DNA of 64,000 nucleotides from positions 124,001 to 188,000 of the forward strand of contig JAJEKV010000377.1 in NCBI GenBank assembly GCA_021234155.1. The letters are read 5' to 3'. The number at the start of each line of letters is the position of its first letter. Position 1 is the stretch's first letter. Shown here piece by piece: positions 1 to 10,147 of this stretch. Below the pieces are notes generated by a model. The model saw nothing but the letters and a program-made list of their open reading frames with translations. It searched no databases and was not told where the DNA came from. Position numbers and translations under genes: made by a program. The DNA is from Isoetes taiwanensis. Taxonomy: Eukaryota; Streptophyta; Lycopodiopsida; Isoetales; Isoetaceae.

Positions 1-2577
1 TTCTGCCAACAAAAATTTCTTTTGGATTTTTTCAACTCTTTTCCACATTTCTTGGGAGAGCCCGGCCCCCCAAACTTCACATCCATACAACACAACTGTT
101 CTGACCAAGGTTTGATATAACATTTTCTTCAGTTTCCAGTCTACAATTCCTGCTTTCCTGCATTTCTGCTGCATTGCGTATAGTGCCTTAATCCCGGCAT
201 CACAGTGCGTTGCCCAACTGCCTTATTCCACCCATAATTGTGGTCCACTATAAGCCCTAAATATTTATATGTGTCTGCTATTTCCACCTCTTCTCCCTTG
301 TATTGAAAGTGAAAGTTATGAACTCGTTTTCCAAAAATAAGAATTTTAGTCTTGTTCAAATTCACCTGCATTTTAGTAGCATCACAGAAATTGGCTAATG
401 CCTCCAAGTGCCTCTGCATATCGTGGTGACTCCGAGCAAAGATAACAATATCATCTGCATATAGGAGTAGAATAAGCAAATATCCACGCAAGTGTAGTCC
501 CCCCTCCGCTATGTCTTTGCATCCACACCTCTAATTGGTCTATATATATCCCAAATAATGTAGGGGATAAAGGGCATCCTTGCTTCACTCCAATGTTACT
601 AATTATCTCTGCTTTGCATGATTTATTTAGCGGGAAAGATAGACTTACTAACACTTTTCTCATATAATGCGATCTTTTGCATTTCTTAGCTCTGTGGTAC
701 CCCTATGTGATCCATATATTCCCAAATGTTCCCTCTTCTGAGCATATCGAAGGCTTTAGTGAGATCCACAAAGCATGCAAAGAGCGGCTTTTTAGTTTTC
801 TTCCAAACATCATCCTTTGCTCTCATAGTGATTAAGTGGTCTAATGTAGACCTGTTAGGCCTAAAACCTGCTTGTCCCGATGCTCTAACCTTGTGCATCT
901 CTGCCCAATCACTTAACTTTATCTCTATAAGCTTGGCAAATAATTTTGAAAACAAACTGCTTACCATGATCATTCTGTAGTTGCTCGGGTCGCCGACATC
1001 TCCTGCTTTATGGATTGGTACCACTCTATTGACTTGCCATGTATGAGGGAAACCATCCACCAACGCTCTATTCATCATTTTCGTGATGACACTAGTTACA
1101 GCTGGACCAGCCCATTTTTCATCTCTGCCATCAACCCAAGTGTATCAGCTGCCTTGCCACATGAGAGTGATTTCAGCCCTTCAAGTGTATCTGCATCTGA
1201 GAAAGTGAGATTATCACCTTGTCTATCCATTTCTTCATGCAATCCCACTACGTGATACAATTTATGCAGTTGTTGTAGTAAGCTATCCACATCTAAGAGA
1301 CTTGTCTGCTGTTTTCTGGCCTTCAACCGTGTCCAGAATTTCTTTGGCTGTGATAACAATTCACTTACTAGTGTCTCCTGTTTGGTTTGATAGTATGCTC
1401 TTTTTTTCCTTCTCACTAATTGCCGATATTCTTTCTGAATTTTGCCTTTCTCCTCCTGTATTGCAGTCTTAAATTCCAGCCTCTTACTTTTACATTCCAT
1501 GTCATACCACCCATTACATGGCAGTCCTTTCAATGCACGACGAGGTATGAAGCATTTCTGAGCCACCTCTAGTAGCATAGAAGTAAGCGTCGTGTCCAAT
1601 TCTACTAAATTCTCCGGCCATGTAAGCTCCTTAGCATTTTGCTCACACATCTTCTTAAAGATATTCATCTTACATGGATCCATGTTTATCCTATTTTGTG
1701 TTTCTGGGCTAGGTGTGGTTATAACACCTTGGTCTTGAAGTTTTAAATGCACCACAATTGGAAAGTGATCAGAAGTTGGTATGCCATCATCGATACTCAA
1801 GTTGCTGATGCTATCCACCATATGGAGCCCTGTCATAACCAGGTCAACAACACTGGATCCAATTCCCATAACGCCTTTAGATGTGCATTTCTTTGATTGA
1901 GGAAATTTACTAATACCATTCAGGACAATTAAGTCCAGCCCATTTGCGCACATATTTAAGAGATGCATACCTTGTGGCTGCACATCCTTGGATTGATCTT
2001 CTGTGGCTTTATCCCATCCATTTGCCTGCAAGTCCGCCTCGTCCAGTTTTTCCATCCATATGGGCTCTCCTGATCCGGCCATTAAATAAGCTTGCTCATT
2101 AGCGATTCTGGCATTAAAATCTCCCATTAAAAGGATATCTCCGTGCCTCCCTAGATCCAACACATCCCCGATTTCCGGATGGTGGAAGGGGTCGTCTTTA
2201 TCCATCTCTCCCACCATATAAGTGGGGACTCTCTAAGTGGGATAGTAATGACCCGGCTATGTAAATATTTCTATCTTTGACTGCAACTTTTAGCCAAATA
2301 TGTTCCTTCACAGAATTTTTCTTAGCTATAGAAAACATATGTTTGATATTGCTACGAATGTAGCATGCTATTCCTCCAAAGCCTTTCCTCCTCCAGTTTT
2401 TCTTATGCCATACTGAATGCATTAAGGTAAATCCGTGAATTTCTGGTAAGCCATGTTCTTCATGTTCGTGTGTCTCAAGTAAAAATACCACGTCCCAAGA
2501 TTCGAGAACATCGTTGAGAAATGCAACCTCTTCTACTTTCCCATTGATGTTCCACGCGCATAGCCTGATGGTCTTTA
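1..2577 (-). pseudogene. LINE ORF2 (APE endonuclease + reverse transcriptase), broken and cut by window edge
   Basis: Read on the minus strand this is the second ORF of a non-LTR retrotransposon and would nick target DNA and reverse-transcribe the element RNA. It starts just after the ORF1 stop with an endonuclease/exonuclease/phosphatase domain: an AWNING-type first strand near 2550, ETHEHEE near 2475, GDFNARI near 2115 and the SDHF histidine motif near 1770. The RT follows: fingers with QAGFRPNRSTLDH, QGCPLSPTLFGIYIDQLE near 560, the YADD active site near 445, then a thumb with a YGCEVWG motif running to position 1. The frame is broken near 2215, 1118 and 480, and a stop lies near 690, so it is dead. 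The 3' end lies outside the window; its C-terminal part is probably represented by the sister copy at 3976-4713. RT motif order and the YIDQLE signature also match the fragment at 30600-31215, so both belong to one LINE family. Confidence 0.9.
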
Positions 2578-2581
2578 TTCC

Positions 2582-3797
2582 CTATTCGGCAATAATCGCT
2601 TTCCCATTTCTTAGGAAAGCTTTCTTGCCATTCTGTTTGGCGTCCTTTACTTTCTGTATTTCTTCTTTTCTTTGAGCAAGCTGTGCAAAGGTAAGATCAT
2701 CATTTATCCAGATATTTTTGCCTTTTAAAGCAGTGCGTTGATGCATCACTCTCATTTTTGTTTCTTCATTTGCAAACTTAACAAGTATGTTACGATCTCC
2801 AGCTGTTTTCTTTCCTATCCCTGTATGCATTTATCATGCCTTCCCCTGTCAGCTGCAAATGGTGCCTGAAAAATTCTCCAACTTCCTCTTTAGTGTTTTC
2901 ATCCTCCTTCTCAGGTAATCCCGCAATTCTGATATTCAAAGCCCGCTTTCCTTGTTCCTGTTTTTCTAGTAGATCATCCATTCTATCATTCAATTTATTA
3001 ACTACATCTGTGAAGCTCTCATAGTCATCTATTCCCTGATATGTGGCAGCAGGCATTTCTTTCATGTTTGTTATCTGTTGCATGAGAGAGAGGTTTTCTT
3101 GCTTCAAAACATGGATGGAATCGGTCATACCTTGCAAAAGTTCCAATATCTTTGCCTCCTTTGCAGCATTTTCCTTTCTTGTCTGCTCCATCATTTCCAG
3201 AATTTTGAGCATCAGAGTTCGAGATGCCGACATTTCATTCAACATCTGGCACAGCACTGATTGCATCCCTGCGATATTTGCTGAGAGTGTTGTCTCAAAC
3301 ATGATCCCTGGTACCGAGTTTGTGACAGAAATTCCAGCCCCTGCTGTTGAGTTTACTATTTGGTTTGCAATCCCAGGCCTTACAGTAGCCATTCCTGTTA
3401 AAACAGATGTTAAGAAATTTGTTGCCCCAATCTCTGCTGCCGAAACCTGGACTCCCGAAACCCCTGTAGCAGCTTCCGATACTCCTGTAGCAGCCGACAC
3501 CCCTGTACCGGCTCCCGATAAACCTGTAGCATAAATCCCTGTGGCGGAACTTGTAGCCTGGTCTGCCGGAATCTCTGCTGCCGAAACCCCTGTTGCCATT
3601 ATTTCCGAGCTATCAGACGAGTCTGAGTCCGACAGCTCCAGCCCTTTGTCTTTTGTATCCATTGTTTTTTCTGCTTTTTTTAACCTTCTTTTATCTTTGC
3701 GGGTGTCGGAGTCCACATCTTTCCCTGTTGTTGCAGCACCAGAGCTTGATGAAGACCCAGCCACGTCCCCCTTCTTTGCCCTTGTTTTATGCGCCAT
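2582..3797 (-). pseudogene. LINE ORF1 (RNA-binding chaperone type), one frameshift
   Basis: First ORF of the same LINE. ORF1 proteins of this kind coat the element RNA. The ATG is taken at 3797, next to the microsatellite; the upstream TTG at 3803 is not needed. The N-terminal half is low-complexity, rich in Ala, Gly, Ser and Thr with repeated ATGVS-like units. A coiled-coil segment with heptad Leu/Met follows (LMLKILEMMEQ region, about 3100-3250). An L1 ORF1-type RRM begins at LNIRIAGLPE near 2930 and continues with AYR, GDRNILVKFAN and ALKGKNIWI into a C-terminal basic tail. A one-base shift near 2815 separates the AYR part from the IGKKTAGDRN part. The ORF stops at 2582, only a few bases before the ORF2 endonuclease reading begins. 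Confidence 0.85.
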
Positions 3798-3803
3798 CGC
3801 CAA

Positions 3804-3806
<3 letters not shown>

Positions 3807-3896
<90 letters not shown>
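3807..3896. repeat. (GA)45 microsatellite
   Basis: An uninterrupted GA run of about 90 bases. On the minus strand it is a CT tract lying directly before the LINE ORF1 start at 3797 and directly after the TTTCA-type tail of the upstream LINE copy. It may be part of the LINE 5' leader or have expanded at the junction of the two copies. Open frames running through it are artefacts. Confidence 0.95.
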
Positions 3897-3899
<3 letters not shown>

Positions 3900-4735
3900 A
3901 ATGAAATGAAATGTTTAATTAATGTCTATGAGACCATCAGGTCTAGAAGACACACACTTGAATATAGTACTATCACTACCTGTTATCCTCATATGCGCTC
4001 TCTGAAAGAGCAACATCGAGCTCAATCTCCTCTATCTCATACATATCCAGCAAATGTCTATAGTTCTTTATAGTTAACTCCCTTATTCTCAAGGCATCTG
4101 TTAAATAGTTGCTTATGCTTAACGCAGGTAGGAAGAAGAAATCCCGTAGCGTAATTATGCATGGGATACCATACTTTTGCCTCAGATTCTGATATGCAGG
4201 ACATTTCATAATCAAGTGCTCCTCATTTTCAATTTCATCTTCACCGCAAACCTTGCATGTACGACAAATGCGAGGAACACTTCCCCATCTCCCTACTTCA
4301 ACCCCCAAATGGTGTGAGCTTAGTCTCATTCTGCATGCCAGATGACGCCTATAATAAGAGTTCTTTTCATTCAGGTGCGGAGCTTCTGCCAAATCTGGGT
4401 TAATCATATGATAGGACTGCATTTTTGTTCCTGGATTCCGCCATATTTTTTGCTGCACCTTACTACAAATCCATCCATATAAATTATCAGCATTATCATG
4501 TACATCATCCAGATGCATATCCCATTTTTGCATCCATTTTCCAACCTCCGCATACCATCCTTTCAAGCTGCTTTGCAATATAGCCAACCTGGGCAATCTT
4601 TCTGCATCCATCTCCTGAACTTTTAACACATATTTTAGTGTCTGATAAAGGGCTTCCACTTCCAAGTTCATCAATCCTGCCTCCGCTAACATCATTGGAT
4701 AGGGGGTTTGCATCTTAACCCCTAATTAAGCAGAG
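3897..4735 (-). mobile_element. 5'-truncated LINE copy, 3' end
   Basis: A second LINE copy in the same orientation as the one at 1-3797, so the two are head-to-tail. Only the end of ORF2 is left (3976-4713), followed by about 60 bases of 3' UTR and a short (TTTCA)3-like tail at 3897-3912 on the minus strand. The copy starts abruptly near 4735, typical of 5' truncation during target-primed reverse transcription. I see no clear target-site duplication. Confidence 0.75.
3976..4713 (-). pseudogene. LINE ORF2 C-terminal fragment with Cys-His zinc-finger motif
   Basis: An open frame of 245 codons with the TPY...AEAG...LE...L block that follows the RT thumb in LINE ORF2 proteins. A Cys/His cluster, CRTCKVCG followed by EHLIMKCPAY near 4200-4280, is the zinc-binding region found near ORF2 C-termini. 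No endonuclease or RT domain is present upstream, so this is a truncated remnant. The intact reading frame suggests it is fairly young. It probably shows what the missing C-terminus of the neighbouring LINE (cut at position 1) looks like, although the overlap is too small to prove they are one family. Confidence 0.8.
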
Positions 4736-4739
4736 TTTC

Positions 4740-4940
4740 ATTAAAGTTGGAATTCTGGAGACAAGTTGGAATAATTTTTATATAGTATACTTGGAGGGTT
4801 ATGTATACCTCAATACTTATAGTATGGTTATGTGTATTACATAAGGTTATGTATACATGTGTATACTAGTATACATCAATACTTATATTACGGTTATGTG
4901 TACTACAAAAGGTTATGTATACCTGTTGTATACTAACACA
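4740..4940. repeat. AT-rich stretch with GGTTATGTATAC-type repeats
   Basis: About 200 bases of AT-rich DNA with several degenerate copies of a GGTTATGTATACC / TACTTATA pattern spaced 40-60 bases apart. There is no coding potential. It lies just 3' of the mini-gene at 4947-5219 and could hold its polyadenylation region. Confidence 0.55.
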
Positions 4941-4946
4941 ACCAGA

Positions 4947-5219
4947 TTACAATAAGATAACAAGTACTATTATTCTTCTACTATTACTCGAATGATCGAG
5001 AACTAGCGGCTCGGAGATCCTTTCGATCATGAACATTTGATACTCTCTATTCCATAGGAGATGTATGATAACATCGGCGGGATCGGGATAATGGCGAGGA
5101 TTGAGAGCAGCGATGGTGAGCCGGTCTTCAAGCGGTATATCTGCTTTCAAGGACCGCTTGAAGTCCTCATGATTCATCTTGCAAGTGATAGAATCACGTT
5201 CAAGACCAGAATACGTCAT
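4947..5219 (-). CDS. Small protein of unknown function, 90 aa (paralogue of 53194-53436)
   Basis: I do not recognise this protein. The ATG at 5219 is chosen because it is the first in frame and lies 52 bases downstream of a TATAAAT box at 5271-5265. Its middle and end align without gaps to the 80-aa product at 53194-53436. Shared positions follow the pattern I-x-C-x-M-x-H-x-D, then spaced Leu residues, AL, H-x-P, V-x-IHL-x-W and a final E-x5-I. Both proteins begin M-(T/D)-Y. The best conserved core here is near DVIIHLLW. No signal peptide or membrane segment is evident, and the last residues are hydrophobic (VLVILL). Conservation of frame and promoter layout between two distant loci argues that it is a real mini-gene or part of a gene family. 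An unrecognised transposon ORF is the alternative. Confidence 0.5.
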   Translation of the reverse strand: MTYSGLERDSITCKMNHEDFKRSLKADIPLEDRLTIAALNPRHYPDPADVIIHLLWNREYQMFMIERISEPLVLDHSSNSRRIIVLVILL

Positions 5220-5264
5220 AGCTAGACGGAGGCCAATGTTGCTGCACTCGGCAATTTGATGTAT

Positions 5265-5350
5265 ATTTATACCCACCAAAATTATTGATGGTATATACCC
5301 ACCAAAATTATTGATGGTATATACTCACCAAAATTATTGATAGTATATAC
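5265..5350 (-). promoter_or_regulatory. TATA box and triplicated ATCAATAATTTTGGTG unit upstream of the 5-kb mini-gene
   Basis: On the minus strand three tandem units of about 26 bases each contain CATCAATAATTTTGGTG followed by GTATA. In the unit nearest the gene the box reads TATAAAT (5271-5265). The same arrangement, ATCAATAATTTT then eight bases then TATAAA, occurs on the plus strand at 5418-5442 and at 53131-53156, so this looks like a shared core-promoter module. The tandem copies may be promoter duplications. Confidence 0.5.
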
Positions 5351-5410
5351 ATAGAATTTATTGGATCATATACATGTATGGTACTCGTATAATGGCAATG
5401 AACACCAATA

Positions 5411-5452
5411 ATTCACATCAATAATTTTACTTCACTATAAAAGCAGCTCCTT
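5411..5452 (+). promoter_or_regulatory. Promoter-like module shared with 53119-53165
   Basis: About 42 bases almost identical to 53119-53165: CAATAATTCACATCAATAA, then TTTTACTTCAC, TATAAAA and CAGCTCC. At 53 kb it stands 44 bases before a mini-gene ATG. Here it faces away from the mini-gene at 4947-5219, and I find no related ORF downstream on the plus strand. It may be a surviving promoter of a lost copy, or one half of a divergent promoter. Confidence 0.5.
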
Positions 5453-5879
5453 TTAATCATGATAATGTATCCTCCAAGGATCTTGCTGAGTTGTATATGC
5501 CATAGTTGAAGCCCTTAACCCTGTAAGAGAGCTGCAACTTGAACATGGCTCCAACACTCTACCCTTGAATAGGCTTCCATTGCAGTACTCAGTGAAGTAG
5601 CCAAGGTCTTTGTTTAGCCAAATTGTAGAACAATATGAGGGTTCAGGAATAAACATTTTGCACAGAGCAGAAAATGGTGGTAAAAGCTGCATGGGGAGCT
5701 CTGCAAACTTTTAGCTTGGATCATAATATGAAGGGTTTTGAAGCAAAGGGAATATAATTTTGCAAGCAAACAGAGTATGCAAAAATATGTGGAAATTCTC
5801 AAGTAAATTTTAATCCATGGTAATGACCTCCTTTCTGTTTTTCGATTGACACGTCTACTATACAGGGGAGGATTTATCT
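5453..5879. other. No supported feature
   Basis: Unique-looking sequence. Short minus-strand frames near 5453-5802 carry no recognisable motif and no conserved neighbour, so I do not call them. Confidence 0.6.
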
Positions 5880-6082
5880 TTGAGAGGGGGCCTCAATGCA
5901 AACATAATATATAATAATATCCTCAAGTTACGCAACGTGAATTTCAAATGTTTGCAGAAATCACTCGATGTGAAGTGGTTCATGGAGAAGTTCTTGAATG
6001 AAGAACATGCTCAATATTTAATTGAAGAGCTTTTCTTCAGAGCTGCAATGATTTGGCAATTCCTGAAATTCGACAAGAAAAG
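5880..6082 (+). other. Exon-like segment of an unidentified gene
   Basis: An open stretch ending ...FFRAAMIWQFLKFDKKR followed at 6082 by AG/GTAATA, which is a good 5' splice site. The translated segment (KSLDVKWFMEKFLNEEHAQ and onward) has the balanced composition of real protein and two amphipathic helical stretches. A pyrimidine run and GCAG at about 6180-6217 could serve as the next acceptor. No start codon or partner exon could be joined with confidence and I do not recognise the family. It is most likely an exon fragment carried here by a mobile element, since a Helitron end follows at 6492. Confidence 0.3.
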
Positions 6083-6177
6083 GTAATACTTAGATCAATT
6101 CTTCATTTCACTGCTCTATCTGTGCATAAACCTATTACCAGGAATAGCAAGCACAGTCTTATTCTCTTCTACCAATA

Positions 6178-6179
<2 letters not shown>

Positions 6180-6212
<33 letters not shown>
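6180..6212. repeat. Poly-T run (about 32 T)
   Basis: A homopolymer T tract followed by GCAG. Read on the minus strand it is a poly(A) that could mark a retroposed sequence. Read on the plus strand it is an extreme polypyrimidine tract. Confidence 0.8.
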
Positions 6213-6214
<2 letters not shown>

Positions 6215-6464
6215 AGCATGTATTTGGCTAGACGGCTAGATGCATATTTTCAAACCTTGAAATATTTACTAATTATATTTGCGTTGAAAAGCCAATCTTA
6301 GATTGCATTGAAAATAGAATTGCAACCTTAGCCAAGCAAAGCTGGGCTCGGTTTTCTATATTATGCATAACATAAATGGTTGTGATACACTATATGTGTT
6401 TATGTGTAAAAAGACTTATTTTGCGAATATCGTAGCAAGAAAAATTTACAAGTTTCCAACTTAT

Positions 6465-6492
6465 GCCCAGCAACGCTGGGCACTGTAACTAG
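6465..6492 (+). mobile_element. Helitron 3' terminus (hairpin + CTAG)
   Basis: GCCCAGC, AAC, GCTGGGC forms a 7-bp hairpin at 6465-6481. It is followed after seven bases by CTAG at 6489-6492 and a T, exactly the Helitron 3' end rule. The same terminus occurs at 43283, 53003 and, inverted, at 46225. A matching 5' end (TCTTATATT type) was not found upstream, so the element is truncated or its 5' end has diverged. The preceding 4.7-6.4 kb may partly belong to it. Confidence 0.7.
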
Positions 6493-6519
6493 TACTACAT
6501 TAATGTCCTCTATTTGCAA

Positions 6520-6700
6520 GAAGAAAACTACAAGTTATTCAGTTGACAAAACCACAACACAAGGAACATTTGTTTTGTGTTTTTCACGAGACTCCTTGTT
6601 AATTATCATTTATAAGAAGAAAACTACAAGTTACTTAGTTGACAAAACTGCGACAAGAGGAGCATTTGTTTTATGTTTTTCACGAGAGCAACTAATCATA
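6520..6700 (+). repeat. Tandem duplication, two units of about 96 bp
   Basis: Two adjacent copies starting GAAGAAAACTACAAGTTA and sharing GTTGACAAAAC and TTTTTCACGAGA blocks, with about 10% differences. The repeat produces a spurious in-frame duplicated peptide and I do not consider it coding. Confidence 0.75.
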
Positions 6701-6973
6701 CAGATTCGTTGACAATTAGAAGGCAATAACAAGAGTCTAACACATGGTGCGGTGCAAGTATATGTGGTTTTGGTGTGGAGGTGCATGTACTATTGGGGAA
6801 TGGTAGGTGACAATGTCAATTATGAACAGTATTGAAGGAACATGCAATACATGTTGATGGAAACTGGAGGAAGCTATTGAAGGGGTCGCGGTCGGCGGAG
6901 GGACTTGGTCTTTATCACTGGCCCAGGAATGGGGAGAACGTTCTATTTTGTATCATATGAAATAAAAAACGAG

Positions 6974-6980
6974 TATAAAA
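6974..6980 (+). promoter_or_regulatory. TATA box of the UGT gene
   Basis: TATAAAA inside GAGTATAAAAGGC, 47-53 bases before the ATG at 7027. A normal plant spacing of 25-32 bases puts the transcription start near 7003-7010, giving a short leader and excluding the in-frame TTG at 6988 as the start. Confidence 0.65.
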
Positions 6981-7026
6981 GGCATACTTGAAGCATGATG
7001 GGAGCAAAGGAAGGAAGGAAGGCAAA

Positions 7027-8616
7027 ATGGAGAGCACAACAAGGCCTCATATTGTGGCATTTCCTTTCCCACTTCAGGGCCACATTAATCCTATGCTTCT
7101 ATTGTGCCAACGTTTATGCACCTCATTTGGGTTCCAGATCACATTTGTAAATAGCAACATCAACCATTCCAGATTGCTCGAGAGCAGAGGATCTGCCCTA
7201 ACGGATCAAACCCTAGGCATCAAATTCGTCGGCCTGCCTGATGGCCTCGAATGCCTTTCTCCCGGCATGGACGGACTCAGAGAAGCTGTTGCTTCCTCTA
7301 CCAGCATGAAGGCCCCGTTTCAGGAATTTGTCCACAAGCTCGTTCTTGAGGGCTCCCAGATTAATTGTATTTTGTCTGATACTTTTGTGGGCTGGACTCA
7401 AGATATTGCAAAAAGCTTTTGCATCCCTTTTGCTGCTTATTCCACTACTTGCGTTGCCAATGATCAGATTGTTTCTGTTTTGCCGCGCCTCATGGAGGAA
7501 GGATATGTTCCTTTAAACCCTAAAGGTGAGCTTCGTCTTGTTCTGTGTTTTTTTTTCTTTTGAAATGTGACAAGTTTTGACAGTATCTTTTTCTGTGACA
7601 AGTTTTGACGGTATCTTCTTTTCTTTTCTGCAGCTAGTTACATGGATCAAGATCACCGCATATCTTTTGTGCCTGGGATGCCCCCTTTGCATCCCCTGGA
7701 GCTTCCTTTTGCCTGTAGAATGAAACACCTCATAAATTCACATCTCTGCAAAACATATGCTCGGCTACATGAAGCAGATTTTATTCTGGTCAACTCCATC
7801 TATGAGCTTGAAGAAGATGGTGCTGAAGCAATGAAAAACATTGCAGGAAACTATATGCCAATTGGTCCAGTTCTGCCTATAGTTTATACTGACTCCAAAC
7901 CCAGGCCATTGTCCTCTGAACAAACCAAGTGTCTAGAATGGCTAGATAAGCAGGAAGCAAACTCCGTTCTGTATGTTTCATTTGGTTCCATAGCCTGCCT
8001 GTCAAAGCTACAAATTGAGCAGCTTTTGCTGGGGTTAAAGGCAGCAAAGCAACCCTTTTTGTTAGTGATGAGGGATTCCTTAGTGTTTGGACTTTGTGGA
8101 AATTTATATGCAGATTTCTTAGATGCAACAAAGGACTATGGCTATATAACACCTTGGGCTCCTCAGATGGAAGTTCTAGGGCACTCTGCTGTAGGGGGAT
8201 TTTTGAGCCATTGTGGATGGAATTCTACACTGGAAAGCATATATAACGGAGTGCCAATGCTCGGATGGCCCTGCATGGCAGAGCAGAATTTAAACTGCAT
8301 GCTACTTGTGAAGGAATGGAAGGTTGCATTGGGATTCAAGGAAAGAGAAAATGGTGTTATAGATCAGAAAGAAGTGGAAGAGAAAGTGAGGAGATTAATG
8401 CAGCAAGAAGAGGGGCAAGAACTGAGGCAAAAAATGTTGGAATTAAGAGACACGATGAGAATGTCAGTGAAAGAAGGGGGGTCCTCTAGATCAAACCTAG
8501 AGTCCTTTGCAATGGCAGTGAAAGAGAATTTCAAAACAAATTCTATGATAAAGACTGCTGAAAAAAATTTGCAGCCTGAGGCTTACCATCCATTTCCCAT
8601 CCCTGTCAGATCTTAG
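7027..8616 (+). CDS. UDP-glycosyltransferase (UGT85-like plant family 1), two exons, 493 aa
   Basis: Transfers a sugar, usually glucose from UDP-glucose, to a small acceptor in the cytosol. Exon 1 is 7027-7525 and exon 2 is 7634-8616; the intron 7526-7633 has GTGAG...TTCTGCAG ends, and the join is in frame (phase 1). The protein has the GT-B layout. PFPLQGHINPM near the N-terminus carries the catalytic His19, and Asp118 in CILSDTF is the usual partner. The PSPG donor-binding box spans residues 341-384, starting WAPQ, with HCGWNS at 359-364 and ending AEQ. Length fits the family (450-500 aa). After the usual end (...LESFAMAVKE) there are 29 extra residues. The stop lies where a repeated 3' flank begins, so this tail may be recent read-through. 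No frame breaks are seen, so it is probably functional; the acceptor cannot be told from sequence. Confidence 0.93.
7526..7633 (+). other. UGT intron (108 bp) with internal duplication
   Basis: GT-AG intron with a strong pyrimidine tract before TTCTGCAG. It contains two near-identical 22-25-base units, TGTGACAAGTTTTGAC followed by A/G and GTATCTT, separated by a few bases. Confidence 0.9.
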
Positions 8617-10147
8617 GTTTTTCGATTGGCGACCTGTTCTGTTGATGCTATCAAATATTAAAATCACCCCTCAATTGTCAAGGCACGAGACAGGTGGCCC
8701 CAATCCAAAGCATGTTGTATATTGTTTTATTTCATCCTTGCTATTCAAATTGGTGCACTACTGTACAGTAACAGGGCTCACTTGTCAAGGCACGTGGATA
8801 GCATATAATTTTAACCTTTCTATTTGTGAAGGCAGGTGGATTAAACACTCATTTCACGTGGATTAAGCGCATAATTTCAACCTTATTTTGTGTAAGGCAC
8901 TTGGATTAAACATATAATGTCTCAATTTCAACGTTAAAAAATTTCAACATTAAAATTTTATATTCTACTAAAAACGGAACATTGTTGAGGCATAAGGTTG
9001 ATAGCAATGGAAGAAGAGAGCATTAACAATCCAAAGTATTCCATTGTGATTAACAATCCAAAGTAGAAAGCATTGAAACCCCCCACCCACACACACACAC
9101 ACTTTTTCTATTTCGATTTTCCCCTGTGGTAAGGGCTGTAAACTTTAATGCCCAAGATCACATGTTTCAACATCTCCTTGCAAAAGTGCCCATAATCATC
9201 GTAACTTAGTAAGGGATCCATTTTCCTTAACGTCCCGGGCCCTCGCATTTTAGTAGGATGAAATCCCTACCGATCTATTCTAAGAGGTTATATCCAATAA
9301 CAATTTGGCTTAAAAGCTGTTATGACCATAGCGGGATGTTATGTCCATAACATCCCTCTGTTCCCACGTGGTAGCCGTGGTAGATCGCAAAAAGGCGCCA
9401 TAGCCGGGCCTCAGGCCTCCATAGCCGGACCTCCAAGCCATATGCGAGACCTCTGGCGGCCTCCAAAGCGGCCGGCGATTCTTAAGTTCAATCGGTGTGG
9501 CGTCTACGTTTTATAACAGCCGAAGTTCTTGTGCGAAGTGGAAGCCAAGAAGAAAGCAATTTTCGAGCTATTCTTGAAGAATCGGTCTTAGATCCGATTG
9601 CAACGGGGTCTTGAGCTAAAAGCTTCGGTTTTGGCGGCATGGAGGAGTCTTAGATCCGATTACCTTGGGGTCTACAGCGCTAAAACCTCGGTTCGGCGAC
9701 ATGGAGGCGTTGCCAAAATGCCGGTGTGCCAAATCCGCCTCCCCATTGCAAATCGAATCCCCGCTCTAATCCGCCTCCCCAGTGCAAATCGAATCCCTTT
9801 CTGTTTTAAATCCGGCTCCACTGCTCCTTTGCCTCGGATGTTCCATGTTGTTTTGAAAGGAGAAAACCGAGAAACGAGAAAAGCAGAGAAAACAAAGAAA
9901 TCTTTGGTTTATTTTTCTTGCTTGAATGCGGTGCGGTGCGCCAAGCTGGCTATGGCGGCTACGCCAAATGCCTCGACCACATGGCGTTAAAGGCGATGCG
10001 TCCTCCCCTGGGAGTTATGGGCGGGAAAATGGCCTTGTGGCCATGTGGCCCGCGAAATTCCTCGGCGGTCTTGCGCGCGTGCGACTCGAATTCGTGGCCC
10101 ATTTCCCTCGCCCTCGGCCTAACTCCTCAGTGAGGACGTTATCTACC
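8602..10147 (+). repeat. Tandem duplication unit 1 (UGT 3' flank)
   Basis: About 1.55 kb, starting within the last codons of the UGT, matched in order by 10148-11796. Landmarks shared by both units: CCTGTCA-GATC-TAGGTTTTT at the start; TATTGTTTTATT and ATTCAAATTGGTGCACTAC; GTCTATTCTAAGAGGTTATA with AACAATTTGG; GACTATGGCGGC; GTTATGGGC and GGCCATGTGGC; ending GAGGACGTTATCTA. The copies differ by many substitutions and indels, so the event is old. The unit holds an (AC)n run (9086-9103), a tandem pair of about 70 bp at 9585-9715, and GC-rich frames near 9600-10170 that I do not regard as genes. Confidence 0.7.
9086..9103. repeat. (AC)n microsatellite
   Basis: Short CCCACCCACACACACACACAC run inside the duplicated UGT 3' flank. 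No equivalent run is seen in the second unit. Confidence 0.9.

Noticed and set aside
3541-3909. Plus-strand open frames running through the GA microsatellite
   Set aside because: Opposite to the LINE ORF1; their Arg-Glu repeats come from the microsatellite.
6988-7026. Upstream in-frame extension of the UGT from a TTG
   Set aside because: TTG is not a normal plant start and it lies only a few bases after the TATA box, before the expected transcription start.
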